DNA of 64,000 bases from Branchiostoma lanceolatum. Its lineage: Eukaryota; Chordata; Leptocardii; Amphioxiformes; Branchiostomatidae. The DNA lies in the NCBI RefSeq assembly GCF_035083965.1, contig NC_089724.1, positions 14,612,910 through 14,676,909 of the forward strand, written 5' to 3'. Positions 14,870 through 27,454 of this stretch are shown piece after piece (the stretch's first letter is position 1; every line of letters starts with the position of its first letter). A program made the translations under genes and the position numbers. The notes below the pieces were generated by a model. That model worked only from the letters and a program-made list of their open reading frames with translations, ran no database searches and was not told the DNA's origin.

Positions 14870-17800
14870 GACGGAGACTGCATGTTCAAATGAGTCCATC
14901 AGACTTTATTCACCGACAGTTAGTTTCTCTGAGTGATATGATAGACTTCATTACAAACGATTGCGATGTTGGAAATAAACTCAAAGCATGATGAAGGTAT
15001 AGATTAATGCATGCCAATACTATGACAACAATGAAGTACGAATGTGCTTTTGCCAATTTCGTTACTTTGGAAAATCTTTTCTTTCCGAAGCAAACACTCA
15101 AACAGGAGGGAGCGATTTTTTTCCATCACATTTCATTTAGGTATATTTGAAAGGCTATATCATGTGAGAGCAAAAAGGCCGGAAACGCAAAAACAGAAGA
15201 TTGCTTACGACAAAGCTAGTTCTATCACACTAATGCTATATGTGTAAATTACAAAACTGTATTACTAATGATAAGGGTAAATTGTGAATGTAATGACTGA
15301 AATGTAAAGATAATAAGCAATGACACAAATATCCATAGAACACACAGGGTTTTGATTACTTGCACCTGTAGTTCAGTCTCAGTGCCAGACTGTGTCTAGT
15401 GTCTGGATTGTGAAACCATCCGAACCTTCGACAATACTGATTGATATGTGGTCCTCGAACAATGCTTATTATGTCTTTAGTTTATACAATCTTTTTTCGT
15501 GAATCAACTTTAAGAACCATTACTTCGCTAAGACAATGTCGTTATTTGCTTATCTTGGATAGCAAACTTTCAGATGTGAAAATGCAACAACTTTAGCTTA
15601 AGCATAATCTCTTGATGCGGTTTCGGGTGAAATATTGCGTTGTACATTGTACTTTAATTTGACCTGGTTCAACGTTTTACGTAGTTTTCGTTCAGTTCTT
15701 TATTTGTTGAAGACGCTTCGTTCGTTTTCAACGAAAGTATGATTTTGTGTCAGACGTGATATCTGTCAAAAACCCTGTGCGCTTGTTCGTTAGGTTTCAC
15801 GTATTAGAACTAGTGCGTGTATGCGATGCACTTAAATTGTATTTTGTTTTTATTTATCTACATATATGTATGTTTATTTTTCGGTTGTCTTTAAGACTGG
15901 GTGGCCTTCTCGATGGCTGCGCACTGCTTGCCAGTACCGTCCTGTATACACACATATACAAAGCAGACAATGTAAGACAAGACGATTTTGACCAAGAGGT
16001 ACATAAACACAAAGCACTTAGGCAAAGTACAACAAACAGAATCTTTGACCACTCTCACTGTTATTATCAGTTAGTTGTCTGAAGGCCGCAGGCTGGCATT
16101 TTGTACAATTGTGTTGGGAACGCCATTCGAAATGACCGATGTGTCACTGTGAAAGCTAAGGGTGACCGTTTAAGCGACACAAACACTATACTACTGAAAA
16201 CGTACTTTTTTGTTTTCTAGACCTTTGGTCTTGATTGTGACTTTGTTAAATGCTTCTGTGCGTATGTTTCAATGTGAGCAATATAAAGGTTTTCATTTTC
16301 GATACTTGAAATATATTAAGATATCATAATACCCCAAAACTTTATACTTGGGGATTAGACTAAAAAGCTTAGTCCTATATATAGAGTGATTTCTAGAAGT
16401 ATTTAATGCAGCGGTTTGTTTCAATGTTTTAGTAACAATATCGATAGACTATGTCTATGCCGATACACAAAATACCGCTGCAACCATAATGGGACGTTTT
16501 AACCGGCGCAAACAATGTCGATCTGTACGCATTGTCGAAAGACAGGATGTCATAGAAACCTTTAGAATCACATGATGAAAAATATAGTTTTTCCTCGTTT
16601 TTATATGAAATCGAGGGATAAAAAAGAACCGCATACAAGTGTGAAAATATATTTGTGGTTGTGCGTTACGTTGGACACTTCTTCCCTACAAACAACGGCC
16701 GTGCGTGGTGTCAGCTGTGTGACATTGGACCAGGCGTCCGCAGACGAAGCGACCACAAACACTTGCTGTTCATAAATAACGGCCAACCGCAAAAATGCTA
16801 GACACACCCCAGCTAAGTCGTATTTTTTCTGTTTCACATAACTTTTGACAGCGGCACAATCCGAACACTGAAATAGCACTCTATCCGTCATGTATTTTTG
16901 CCAAATAGAGTCCACGTGAAAAATGCTGAATACACATGGCAAAGATAGAATAGACAATCGAGCATGCTGGCTGGCCATGCAGCCAGAGGCTACGTCCGAC
17001 GACGATTATATGAAACGGTCTAAATTACAATGTCTATGTGTGCGATACTATAGACATCGGTAAAGATACACAAACGGCGACCAAAGGTTTTTCTGCTATA
17101 TTTTTAAATCAAAAGTTGCACACAACGTTTTGACTACAAGTGCATACTTCAATTGATGTGTCACTCATTTTAGGAGCCTAATGTCATTATGTCAAAACTT
17201 TGGTATCACATGCATAGATTCATATGTATACTATACTTTCTATAACCCCCAAACGATTTTGAAGATGAGATACTGCGTTATGTACGTAGATCATACTTCG
17301 CATATCATTGCGATACTTTTCGTTCTGTAATACTTTCTTTCTCTGCACGTTGCAATGATCAGGACAAACTAGTACATAAATATGCATGGTATCTTAGCTT
17401 TGTTATCAAGTCTCAAAGAAGAAGTTTATTCCTGAGAATTGAAAAAATATTAGGGCTGAACGTCGCCGTTTTTTGCAAAACTTTGTTTTGTCAGTTAGAC
17501 ACCCGTTCCAAATACGAGCTTCTCACAAATTTAGCCCACTAAAAACAAAATACCCAACAGGTGTTGTGTTTTCGTGTTGTACCATGATATTTCACACTTT
17601 TTCTTAAAACAATTGCGAAGCAATACAGTACAATACAATACAATATTTTCATCGTCACTTGTAACTTTTCTGCTGTAAAATTGAGTAAGCGTCTTGCCGT
17701 TGGAATATCTTCGACGTAAGCAAACACCAGCTAGCGCCGTGTCTTGTTGGTGTCTTGTTGATATACGCGCATGTGTGTACAAAATCATACACTTGGTCCC

Positions 17801-18765
17801 GTGTACAGTTCGCACAAAAGACAGGAAACGTTAATGGTTGTATGACAGGCTGATTTGGTTGTTTGCCGTGCACTTATGCCGCTAGCGACGAGCGCGCATT
17901 TCCCCCTGCCGCCTGACGTACGTACATGGACGCGCCATCTATATTTTACGGTAGGCTAATGGGTTTTGCTCGTCAAACATCTGTCTACTACGCAAGCTTA
18001 AAAAAGAAAACAAAGCTGTTCGAACAAAACAAACAACTTTTTCTGTCAAATCGTTTTGAATATGTTTATCAATTCTCCAGAAACTTCTGCCACGAAAGGA
18101 CAGCGCCAGACGCATGTTAGGATATATCATATCCGTGTTAAAAGTCCATTACAAACTTGTACAAATGGATATTAGGCCCAGAGGACGGTTTTTAGAAACC
18201 GCGACCATTACCACTTTTAACTGCCGGACATGGACGTTAGTTTCAAGTACTTTGAAACGGTTTCCATAGATATTTCAATTAGGGAGTGTTTGTCGGCAGA
18301 CCGCCCCTGCACGCAAATAGTCCCGTAGTGGGACACGGCCGCGCCCGGGATGACAGTTAGTGGAGAAAGAACAGTGACCGTGACACTGCCATCCTTTTAA
18401 GCGCCAACTGCTGTCAACACCCACAGAACAAAAGCTTTTGTTGTGTCTCTTCTGGGCCCAGGATGAGCCAGACCAATAAAGTAACGATAGAGAGTGAACA
18501 TATCGAAGAACAATACATCTCGCACGAGCTGTAACTTGTGGTAAAAGTTTTGGCGTGTTAAAATGTGTGTACACAAAAAAAGTGCGAACGTTTCGACTCG
18601 ATGGGTTCAAATGCACAATAATCAATCCTTTCTTTATATCTATATTAGATTTTATATCTCTATATCTATATCGTAGTGTAGAATTCGGTGTTCTGGATAC
18701 AAGTTTGTCAAATCTACTTTCCACCAACAAGACCGTTTTTGTCAGAGTTAACTGAAAGTGACGTT
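14870..18765. other. AT-rich intergenic stretch, nothing recognised
   Basis: About 3.9 kb of AT-rich DNA. Some open frames exceed 100 codons (for instance on the minus strand near 16.6-17.0 kb), but they have no recognisable domain, no splice partners and average composition. I see no repeats of note apart from a short 'tacaatacaata' run near 17630. Confidence 0.4.
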
Positions 18766-18769
18766 GAAT

Positions 18770-19040
18770 GGTAGAGTGTCTAGTCTAGCGGACACGAGAT
18801 CGAGAGCTGACAGGTTTGATTCCTTTCATTCCTGGCTAGACGTTGTGTCCTTCACTTTACACGACTTTCCTCACTCCACACAGGTGTAAGATGGGCACCT
18901 CACTTGGGGAGGTAAAAGGCGATGGAAGGAGAGGGATGGGCTCTACCTTTCAATACCGTGCCCCAGACACAGTGTATGACACTCCTACGGCCTCAAAAGG
19001 GCTATGTTATTTCCGTCTATATGGTTTGTTGGATGTATTA
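18770..19040 (+). mobile_element. tRNA-derived SINE, family B
   Basis: The head has an A-box-like 'tctagcggacacgaga' and a B-box-like 'caggtttgattcc' about 35 bases later. The body contains 'cgactttcctcactccaca', 'caggtgtaagatgggcacct', 'gatggaaggagagggatggg' and 'ggcctcaaaagggctatg'. This order matches a SINE I know as common in lancelet DNA. It has no second copy in the window, so the end points are approximate. Confidence 0.55.
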
Positions 19041-19429
19041 ACTAGTCTTACAACCAGCGCTTTTCCTTTGAACACTTGCAACATGAAAAAAGCTTTATGA
19101 TGAAGCTGATGCTGTTTCACAAATTGAGGAAAAAAATACAGCAAAAAGACAATACAGCAGAAAAAGGTAATGAGAGTACAAATTGCCATTTCCTGATATA
19201 GATAACAGCCGAGACTCATATTATTGATTTAAATTGACTGTAAATCATTTGGTTGTATACATGAACCTTTCGCACAAAATGACACGGGCAGATACACAAC
19301 AATCGGACGTGTGCGATCGATACAACAACGGCATATCATCATTAAATTCTTCATTTTACTTCCGTGATATTTCTTAAAATAGTCCATGTAATTATAAGAA
19401 AGAGGGCCGGCAAATCGTTTTTCATTCTT

Positions 19430-19815
19430 TTGTGGGGCTGTGTTCCATATGTCATGAAATATCGAAGATGAATTCCATTTTGTGGTGACATGTCCTGATT
19501 ACAGTGAAGAGAGAGAAGCGCTGATACAAACTATCGTCACGAAGACACACTTCTCCTAATCTGGTACACAGACCCATATTTTCCATGTGCTGTTGTCATG
19601 TCCACCTCCAATATCCGTCTACATAGGTCAACTTCTCTGTACTTCATTCCAAAAGCGAGACCAAATCATCCTTACATGACGAAATTGTATACTGTTGTCG
19701 ATTATATTTTGTGGTTCTAAATGTAGCATAGATTAGCATTACAGCACTGTTGTTTAATAACTGTGCATTGTGCCACGTATAAAATAACAATTGTCGAGCA
19801 ATAAAGTCTATTCAT
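19430..19815 (+). mobile_element. LINE 3' end, truncated copy 1
   Basis: From 19464 the frame reads EDEFHFVVTCPDYSEEREAL, the Cys/His-containing C-terminus typical of CR1/jockey-type reverse transcriptase ORFs. A 3' tail follows that matches 42430-42715 at many blocks ('gctgttgtcatgtcc', 'tacataggtcaa', 'ttgtcgagcaataaagt'). The copy is 5'-truncated, as usual for LINEs, and has lost its coding capacity. Confidence 0.7.
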
Positions 19816-20900
19816 TCGTAATCGTCTCCTGTTCGCGATTTGAACCCGGGAAGGCAAAATAGGATTTACAATCCACCCACTCAAAAAAATAAAACTCCAC
19901 ACAGACTCTCTTAACAAGATACGCACCTGTTTGTTGTCAAATAGCGCACTTCACTAACGGTAGCGGATATGATATTAAAGGTAGTGTTTGTGCTTACTGG
20001 TTCACACGACATGCCGTCTGTTGTGCTGTTATTATAGTCGGGTTGTCTACTTTATCATAAAACGGAACTATAAATAAGAGTTATTTTGTTATTTCAATGG
20101 TTTGAGGACAACACTTTAAGATAACATGTTTATCAGTTGTTCTCGGTAAGTGGAGGTAGGGGTAGAAATATGTTATTGTTTCTTCAATAATATCTTTGAA
20201 TATTTTCTCTTTTGGCCATGTTGATTTGATTTGATTAAATAGATGACATCTGCACGCGCATAAATTTCTAAAGAATATTTCAGAAAATGGATACTAATGT
20301 CGTAGAAGAACAAAGCCATTTTCATAGTCAAAGAAGAAGATGTGAAATAACAAAAATAAAGAAACTATTGTTCAGTATACCATACCCTGTATGTTGAGCT
20401 TTGTTCATCCTTCCTGACCTGGATTTCAAAATGAAGGCAATTTTCTTTTTTTGCCAAACTGTTATCTATTCGCACGCCCGCATCAGTTTTGGGGCCCCCA
20501 GAGGATGTGATCCATATGATCAAATCAACATGGCCTGATGGAGAGATACCGCATGTCACAGAGTCGCGGTAAATAGGGGCCATTTGATGTCGTTACAGAA
20601 TTGTTTAGCAGATATCCGTTTTCTCACTTACAATGTGTGCCTGGAAATAGTACCTACGTTAGTAAAAACATATCAATAAGATGAACAAGTATTAGATGCA
20701 TTATTACTATTTACATCGAAATCAATGAGACGTAAAAGCTACATATTCATTTAGTATCGTTTCATACAGAGTGTGATCTCATAATGTATGGGATTCAAGG
20801 AACATATACTGGATTTTTGGATTCGAATCAGTACGATTGTTGTTGTCGGAGCAGAAGAGGAATTATTATCTTATATCTATATGAATGCGGGCCGATATAG
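19816..20900. other. intergenic, nothing recognised
   Basis: No gene or clear repeat. A reverse B-box-like sequence ('gatttgaacccggg', about 19836-19850) directly follows the LINE tail and may be a SINE remnant. The rest is AT-rich and featureless to the eye. Confidence 0.35.
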
Positions 20901-20903
20901 CGG

Positions 20904-20975
20904 GGGGATGTAGCTCAGTGGTAGAGCGCACGCTTTGCATGTGTGAGGCCCCGGGTTCGATCCCCGGCATCTCCA
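20904..20975 (+). tRNA. tRNA-Ala (anticodon UGC)
   Basis: A full cloverleaf can be drawn. The acceptor stem GGGGATG pairs with CATCTCC (one G-U). The D arm is GCTC-AGTGGTA-GAGC and the anticodon stem CACGC/GTGTG. The loop TTTGCAT has anticodon TGC at 20936-20938. The T arm is CCGGG-TTCGATC-CCCGG, with discriminator A. There is no intron, the RNA-polymerase III A and B boxes are intact, and a T-run follows, so it should be functional. It decodes GCA and, by wobble, other Ala codons. Confidence 0.95.
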
Positions 20976-20983
20976 GCGGAGTC

Positions 20984-20989
20984 TTTTTT
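20984..20989 (+). terminator. RNA polymerase III terminator of tRNA-Ala
   Basis: Six T residues begin nine bases after the tRNA 3' end, the normal termination signal for RNA polymerase III. Confidence 0.8.
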
Positions 20990-23270
20990 ATCAATATGAA
21001 AATCTTTTCAAGGCGACAATTTTGCACCGACGCAAACTCACTTTATAAATATCAACGAATGCATTTTTGCATGGATTGAATCGCTTCTCTATTCAACACT
21101 ACCAAAAAGGTAGACGGATTGAGTGGATTGACTGGTTATTGTATTTCATAATCTAATATTAATGTAGCTTAATTATTCAGATTTTGACAGGATACGTACT
21201 TGGGAGAATGTTCACCCTCTGAAACATGACAATAAATAATGTTAGATATTAGAAATAGTTCAATTGTCCTGTATGTACAAGTTGCCATAAATCATACCCG
21301 TTGCAATGGTCGCGCAATATGAGTTCTTCTTCTTCTATTACAAACATAAATGCACTTTTTGTACCACCTCGGGACCAATATTTAAGAAAATAAGCTATTC
21401 TGTAACATCCATATTGATGTAACAAAAACCTGCTGGTCGGTAAAAGTAACAGCGCTCTAGAGATTGATGGCAGTGCTTAAAGTAGGACATACTTGTCCGG
21501 ACCTGTGCTGGAAGAGCGATCAGCCTGGCTAAGAGGCAGACCCTGCAGCTATTTTGTGGCCGGGGTTCGCGGCTGGGAGGAGGGGCGGAGAGAGACATCG
21601 GGAGGACCGTGCACTTGAGTCCGCGGGACGCCGCGAATGTCAGGCCCGCCTCCCCGGTCATTCTTCCCGTAACCTTTGGTTAAAGTGAACGGGTCAGGAC
21701 GTCTGTCAAGAGACGGTAGAGTCGCGGCACTTGGGGCAGCCCGCGGGCGGAGTACAGCCGCCGTGATGCATGAGACAGGGGATGGGAAAATCGCAACCAT
21801 TACTCCGCTCCAGGCGTTTTCTTCTCTTACCCGTGGCACCGCTGGGGATTCGGTAACACGATGTCTTTCCCAGGCCGTCTCACTACACAATATTGCAAAC
21901 AGACTTCTCTCAGTGACTTTTCCCTTCTTCAGAAGGGTCGCAGGCTGGCGGAGTCAAACAGCGCACAACTTGTTACACGCCCCATTAGGTACCGGACCCG
22001 GTCACACTCCCGAGCCCAAACCCTCCGCACAAACGCCCTCACCTCTGCTCTCACCCATGTACCTTCTTGGCGAGCTCAGCTTCCTCGCGATATTTCCAAG
22101 GATTCGGTTCTTTGGCTGTCTGTTAGGTCTAACATCCGCTGGTAGATGGTTTCAAACCTCAGCGGAAGTGCCTTGAGTAGGGTATACAACCTTTTAAGTT
22201 CTACCGAGAGTTCAGAACTGTGTCATTTTGAACAAATCCTTCTTTCATCTCTGTCTAGTGTAGCTCTGTACTTATTCCCTTTGCTGGATAAGGATCAAAG
22301 AAAGCTGACTTTGAATCAGTGTAAATTCCGGATGTACAGCGTCTCAGTCTGTATCATTCCGGTTTTGCGTAATACAAAGCGGTTTCTCACTTTGCCCCAA
22401 GTTCCAACAATTTGCTTGTATTCAAACTTGCATTTGCTAAGGATGACGAGGAAAAGGCATGGTCATACTCTTAACTAGTATTGGTTCGTTTTGCTACATG
22501 AAAGATAAAAATGGAAATTTCCTTTCATTGTAATTCTCTGTGTAAAAGGTCCGTGTGTCGATTTTTTTGTTGAAAAAAGTTTATTCAAAAGGAAATTATG
22601 ACCTTTTCGCACCCTTTGTTTGAGACGTGTGCTTATGATTGATGGGATTTATGATCGATGTTTCTGTTGCTCATTCTAAAACTTTAAAAGCAGCCCATTA
22701 GGTAACACCATTCACTGACATGTCAATCATGATTATCTACCATTGAACTCACTAAAACGAAAGCCAATTTCCGGTTGATATGTCTAAATAATACATTTTG
22801 AGTTCGAATCAAGTTTTCATATCACATTGATAAGCCGCATTCTAAGATGCATTTTTTTCTGCTAATGATCGCTTCCAAGTTCATATTTGCTAGAAAAAAC
22901 AAACACATTTCCGCCACTCTCTGGAGGGGCCATTTCCTCCCTACGTAATTACGCGGTGTTTGGGCAAATCGCTGCTTTTAGTACGTATACATACATTCTT
23001 AACGGCACACCTGCCGAGTTCAAGCTGCTTAAATCTGACTTGACGTGCCCAGGTGAGTGAGTTATGGGCGATGAAAGGGTTTGGGAATAGACCTTAATTG
23101 ATTTAATATCGCCTTTCCATCTAATCGGCTCGCGCGGGTTCGTGTGTTTGCGGCGCGAGCTGCTCTTTCCAGAGTCGCGAACGAATTAAGGGATGAAGCC
23201 TCGACTGGGGACGCCCCGTCAGGGATAAACTCCGCAAAAAATCACGCAGCTCGGGTTTAAAAGCACGTCT
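20990..23270. other. intergenic, with a GC-rich block at 21.5-22.2 kb
   Basis: No supported gene. Between about 21540 and 22180 the DNA is GC- and CpG-rich, and long frames are open on both strands (the longest 166 codons on +, 21676-22176). With no recognisable domain and open frames in several registers, GC content probably explains them. A promoter or CpG-rich first exon cannot be excluded. The block at 22.9-23.2 kb is also CpG-rich and unexplained. Confidence 0.35.
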
Positions 23271-23273
23271 CGT

Positions 23274-23630
23274 GGTATAGATTGATGCATCATTATCGGT
23301 GTTTTAGTCATTAGAACCTGTTATGTACCAGGACAGGTTGTGGGAAAGTAGGTGATCGATGTTGTGGATAGTGAGAAATGGAAAAAAAAAACTGTGTGGC
23401 GTGAGAGAAAAGTACATATGTGGTAAATGATAGCATCTTCCCGTTACATTGGTATAGATCGATGCATCATTATCGCGATGTTTTAGTCATTAGAACCTGT
23501 TATGTACCATGTCTGGATGTGGACAGGTTGTATGGAGAAAAGTAGGTGATCGATCTTGTGTGGTGAGAGAGAGAATTGGGAAAACTTTGTAGCGTGAGAG
23601 AAAAGTACACAAGTGGCAAATGATAGCATA
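23274..23630. repeat. tandem duplication, two units of about 177 bp
   Basis: Unit 1 (23274-23437) and unit 2 (23451-23630) share 'ggtatagat.gatgcatcat', 'gttttagtcattagaacctg', 'gtaggtgatcgat', 'gcgtgagagaaaagtaca' and 'aaatgatagcat' in the same order. They differ by substitutions and indels, including an insertion next to 'gtaccatg' in unit 2. The repeat does not code. Confidence 0.75.
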
Positions 23631-23639
23631 TGCTCGGGA

Positions 23640-26600
23640 TATTGATCTGGCAATGTACTGAAGTATCTACACGCGTACACAATGTGCTGAAGTATCAACA
23701 ATACTGATAACAGGAGGTCCTTTTAACAAAGGAAAGGCAAAACCATGAGCATTAACATTGCGTACTTAGCTGGGCTTTTTTTAACTAGTGCATGATATAG
23801 TATTTTTGTATTGTTTGATTTAACATGCATTTTGTGAGTACTTGAAAGCCATACTCTTTTGTGTGCCAAGAATAGAATAACGACAGGATTATGGCTAATA
23901 AATCTGAATTAGTAGGTTTGTACCGTGAAGTTATGTCAACTGCCCAAACTGCACACACATACATGCCTGGTACCGCACATCGTGATGTGCTGTTAAAGAT
24001 GCTAATAATCAATGTAGGATGATCGTGACAATCTGGGTTGCTAAGTCTTCATGATACTGTATTGACATTTACATGCGCAAGCCCTTTTTCCTATACCTAT
24101 GTAACTTTTTAACTGTTCTGACATTTATACACAGAAAGAAAAAAACGTAACTGCTCCAAAGTCCCTTTATTTTGGTGGTACCAGTAAACACACACTGGCC
24201 GAGTATAAACAAATATGACAGCTTATCTACACGTTAATACAACACAACGACGTCGCATATTCACTCTCTGAATATTGTTTGTTATGGGATGCGATTTTGT
24301 AGATACAGCTTGTGTAAAGAAATGAAAAAGTGACTTTGAACACTGTCCTAATTGAGGACCTTTAAAACATTGATTGTTACCAACCATTCGCACATCTACT
24401 GTAAACAGATATCCCTGAAACCCTGAATCTTGAGGTTTCCTGTCTGTTCTCCCAGTTCCTACAACATTTTCGGGAACTGTGCTTTCAGCGGAAATACTTG
24501 CGGGCGTCTAAATCTATCGGTGGAAATTCTAGATCTACCAGGTCTAGTTTTATTTCCGCAAGGTCGCGACTGGCGTTCAAGGTATATAAAAAGTATCGTA
24601 AAGGACGTTAAACCCGAAGGTATGTGTTATCTTGAATGCCATTGGCGTATTTGAAATGCCCAACCAATTGCCGTTTTTGACGTTAATGATAACTGATCTG
24701 GGACTCAAAATACCCGATGGCAGTAAATCAAAATAACTCTAACCACGCATCCTGAGCCCGCATTTCGCGTGGTCTTACCATTCCACAGAAACAGTTAACG
24801 TCATGTTGATGGTATGCTACTCCCCGGTGGGGTATATGTGCTTGTCCTGTCGTTCCCAGTATTCGTTCTTGAACTGGGACCATGGGAAAAAGTTTCTGCG
24901 GTTTGGGAAAGTTGCAGTTTTCGGTGGGACACGAAACCTCGGGGGATGGTTGACAATGGCGGGAATGTAGCGTGGTAAACACGGTGGGCTGGGGAAGTCA
25001 TCGGGACACTGTCCTGCGGTCACATCGTGCTCACGATGAAAACTCGTTCTGTTAAAATGTTCATCCTATTACAGAGAAATCTCACTGGGTGTCGTTATTT
25101 TCGATGGAACCGTAGTAGGTTTGTTAGAAGTGTTATCATGATAGAGATACTGGTCTGATTTTTGCATCATTGAAGTTGCGAAACTGAAAAGTAGAAAATA
25201 ACATCGATTTTATGATATGGATCATTTCATATCTGGGATAATTGCAAAGATAACAGAAGACACTGAAAAGGGATAATTTGTCTTTGACTTCATTCGCGGT
25301 ATAGAGAATAAGACGGAAAGGTTTCGATGAAAAAACATTTTAAGGGAACATCATACTTAAGTTTGATAGGCTCGGAAATAACTTATATTGGCTCAAAATA
25401 CTACCATTACCAACGGATACTACCATTCCATGTATTCCTGCCAAGTCGTGAAGTACATTATGTTGTATTTCAGTGCCAATTTCTTAATAAATAGGTTAAA
25501 ATCGGTAACGTATGTAAAACGCATTGGCCAGCATTGCAACTGATTTGGCTGACTATAGTGCATACCACACTTATTCCGCCGCCAAATTTTGATAGTATAT
25601 TTTCCAATTCTTGAATGAGAGGAACTAATAGCGTTTTCTGATTCATCAGTTCATGATTAGCAATTATCTGAATTAGTAGTCATATTGAGATCTTGTCATA
25701 TTCAGTTGTTTATAGACCCGTGTCACCTAGGTCTCACCGTTTTGCCCGGGCCAGAGACCCTTGTGTCAAATATCATTGCCCACACACCACATCGGGTGAT
25801 TGGTAAACTCATCGGAACATCTGCTAAATATAGGAATTCCAATCCATTGACAAACGCTGTAAAATCGGGGCTGTGCGCGTGACTCGGGGAGGATTCTTCA
25901 GCCCGTCAGGAAGGACAATAAAGCATTCTTCGACTTGAGTTCTTCCCAAACATTCTTCTCCCACGGTGCACCCCGGCATACCTGCCGACTATTATCAAAA
26001 CAGATGATCGGTGGGCTTGCCTTCGCTATGGGAAGGGCGGGATCGATCGACCTTTTCACCCGCAAATACTCCTGCCTCGCCGCAGGAGCCCATTCAACCC
26101 ACCGGCACCAGGTGATCTTCAACCCGTTACCTTGAAGGGGTGGGGGCGGGGGGAGAGAACGTACGGCAATCAGCGTACATTTCCTACCGAGACAATTGGG
26201 CGCAACAACATAGGAAATGTTCAACCCGGTGATTGCCGTGGAGTGCAAACTAATTGCGCTAAAATGAAGTAAAGTGGAGCAATCAGTGCCTGAGTAAAAT
26301 CGATGGGGCGAAATTACAACCTTCTTCGGCCGCCGACGGCGTCACCTCTCGGGTGAGTGTTTCGGGGGCCTTTATATCGGGGCGGGCGTCTTGCCGCGCC
26401 CGCTAACAGGTGGACCCGGCATAATTATACGGTCTGCAGGCAGTCGATAGTTCAAAGTTGGGCCTGGAGCTCTCGGCAATGATTCACCTTCATAAAGGTG
26501 AGAGGGGTAATGGTTATAAAAGGGTTCGTCTCAAAAAGTGTAGCTGTGTCTGTTGAAAGTGAGTACGTTTAGTTCATAGTTTGAAAAGGTACTAAAATGC

Positions 26601-26745
26601 ATTGCCAACAAAAAGATTTCCCTTTTAAATGTGTGTAAAATAAACGGCATTGTTGAATGAAATCAAAACGCCATTAAACGCCATGGATGATTCTACTTTA
26701 TTTGAACTCGGAGATATGATTACATGTGATTCCAGTTTATATCAA
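23640..26745. other. intergenic, nothing recognised; GC-rich end
   Basis: No gene is seen. From about 25.9 to 26.5 kb the DNA is GC-rich, with a TATAT next to a GC box ('tttatatcggggcggg', about 26371-26386) and an 18-bp palindrome-like hairpin 'tcaccttcataaaggtga' near 26487. A promoter is possible, but no exon follows convincingly. Confidence 0.3.
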
Positions 26746-26749
26746 AATT

Positions 26750-26880
26750 CTAACCAATAAGTTAGAACTTAGTGTCAGTATTTAGACTAGAATAGTCACA
26801 TGCTATATTGTTATCAATTGTCTGTCCGTCCTTCCATGTTACATGTACTTGCAATTAGCCTAAGGGTAAGAACTTGCAAA
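26750..26880. repeat. dispersed repeat, copy 2 (partner at 30-155)
   Basis: Same sequence family and orientation as 30-155, diverged by substitutions. Together the two copies mark out an unclassified element of roughly 125 bp. Confidence 0.6.
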
Positions 26881-27069
26881 AACACTTTCACTTATAATCT
26901 TCAATAAAACTTCTAATCATACAGGTAAACTTTCTTGACCTAAACATCCTAATAGAGAAACCATTGCTTGGCTTTTTAAATGTCTTCGATCTGATTAGTT
27001 AGGATCCCTACCGGTATACCATCCATCTATGATATAGGCGTGTCTTTTTTTTCAGTGTGCTCATGATGC

Positions 27070-27454
27070 ATGATGTTCACCCTCCCGAGCAGGCCCGATA
27101 TCGCTCGATACGTTACCTCCCATACCGGCCCTGCCATTTCAAGCTTGTAAAATCGCTTCTGGCGACGTCACCACCAAATAAAACAGCTTTCAGAGAATCA
27201 GAGGGTTTGCTCAAGCCCATCTTGTGCAAACCCGCAAAGGACGCTGGGAAGCTTTCAACCAAATAAGGCTAGCTCATTAATTATTCACGAGCAACTAACG
27301 GCTGTTTGTGCCAAATAAGGCCAGCTCATTAATCCTTTATGAGCGAGTGTCGGTGATGTCGCCAGAAGCGATTTTACAAGCTTGAAATGGTAGGGCCGGT
27401 ATGGGAGGTAACGTATCGAGCGATATCGGGCCTGCTCGGGAGGGTGATGATGTT
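27070..27454. mobile_element. foldback DNA element with 95-bp inverted termini and 8-bp target duplication
   Basis: The left arm (27078-27172, starting CACCCTCCCGAGCAGG) and the right arm (27352-27446) are inverted copies matching at all but about two of 95 positions. The direct repeat ATGATGTT flanks both ends (27070-27077 and 27447-27454). An 8-bp duplication is typical of hAT, P and some Merlin elements. The 369-bp element has no transposase, so it is a non-autonomous MITE. The interior contains two tandem copies, about 52 bp apart, beginning 'ccaaataaggc.agctcatt' (27259 and 27311). The near-identity of the arms suggests recent insertion. Confidence 0.85.

Noticed and set aside
16601-16978. 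125-codon minus-strand open frame
   Set aside because: Isolated, with no domain, no splice context and no promoter; probably chance.
21676-22176. 166-codon plus-strand open frame
   Set aside because: It lies in a GC-rich block where several frames on both strands are open. It has no domain, no signal peptide and no matching splice sites.
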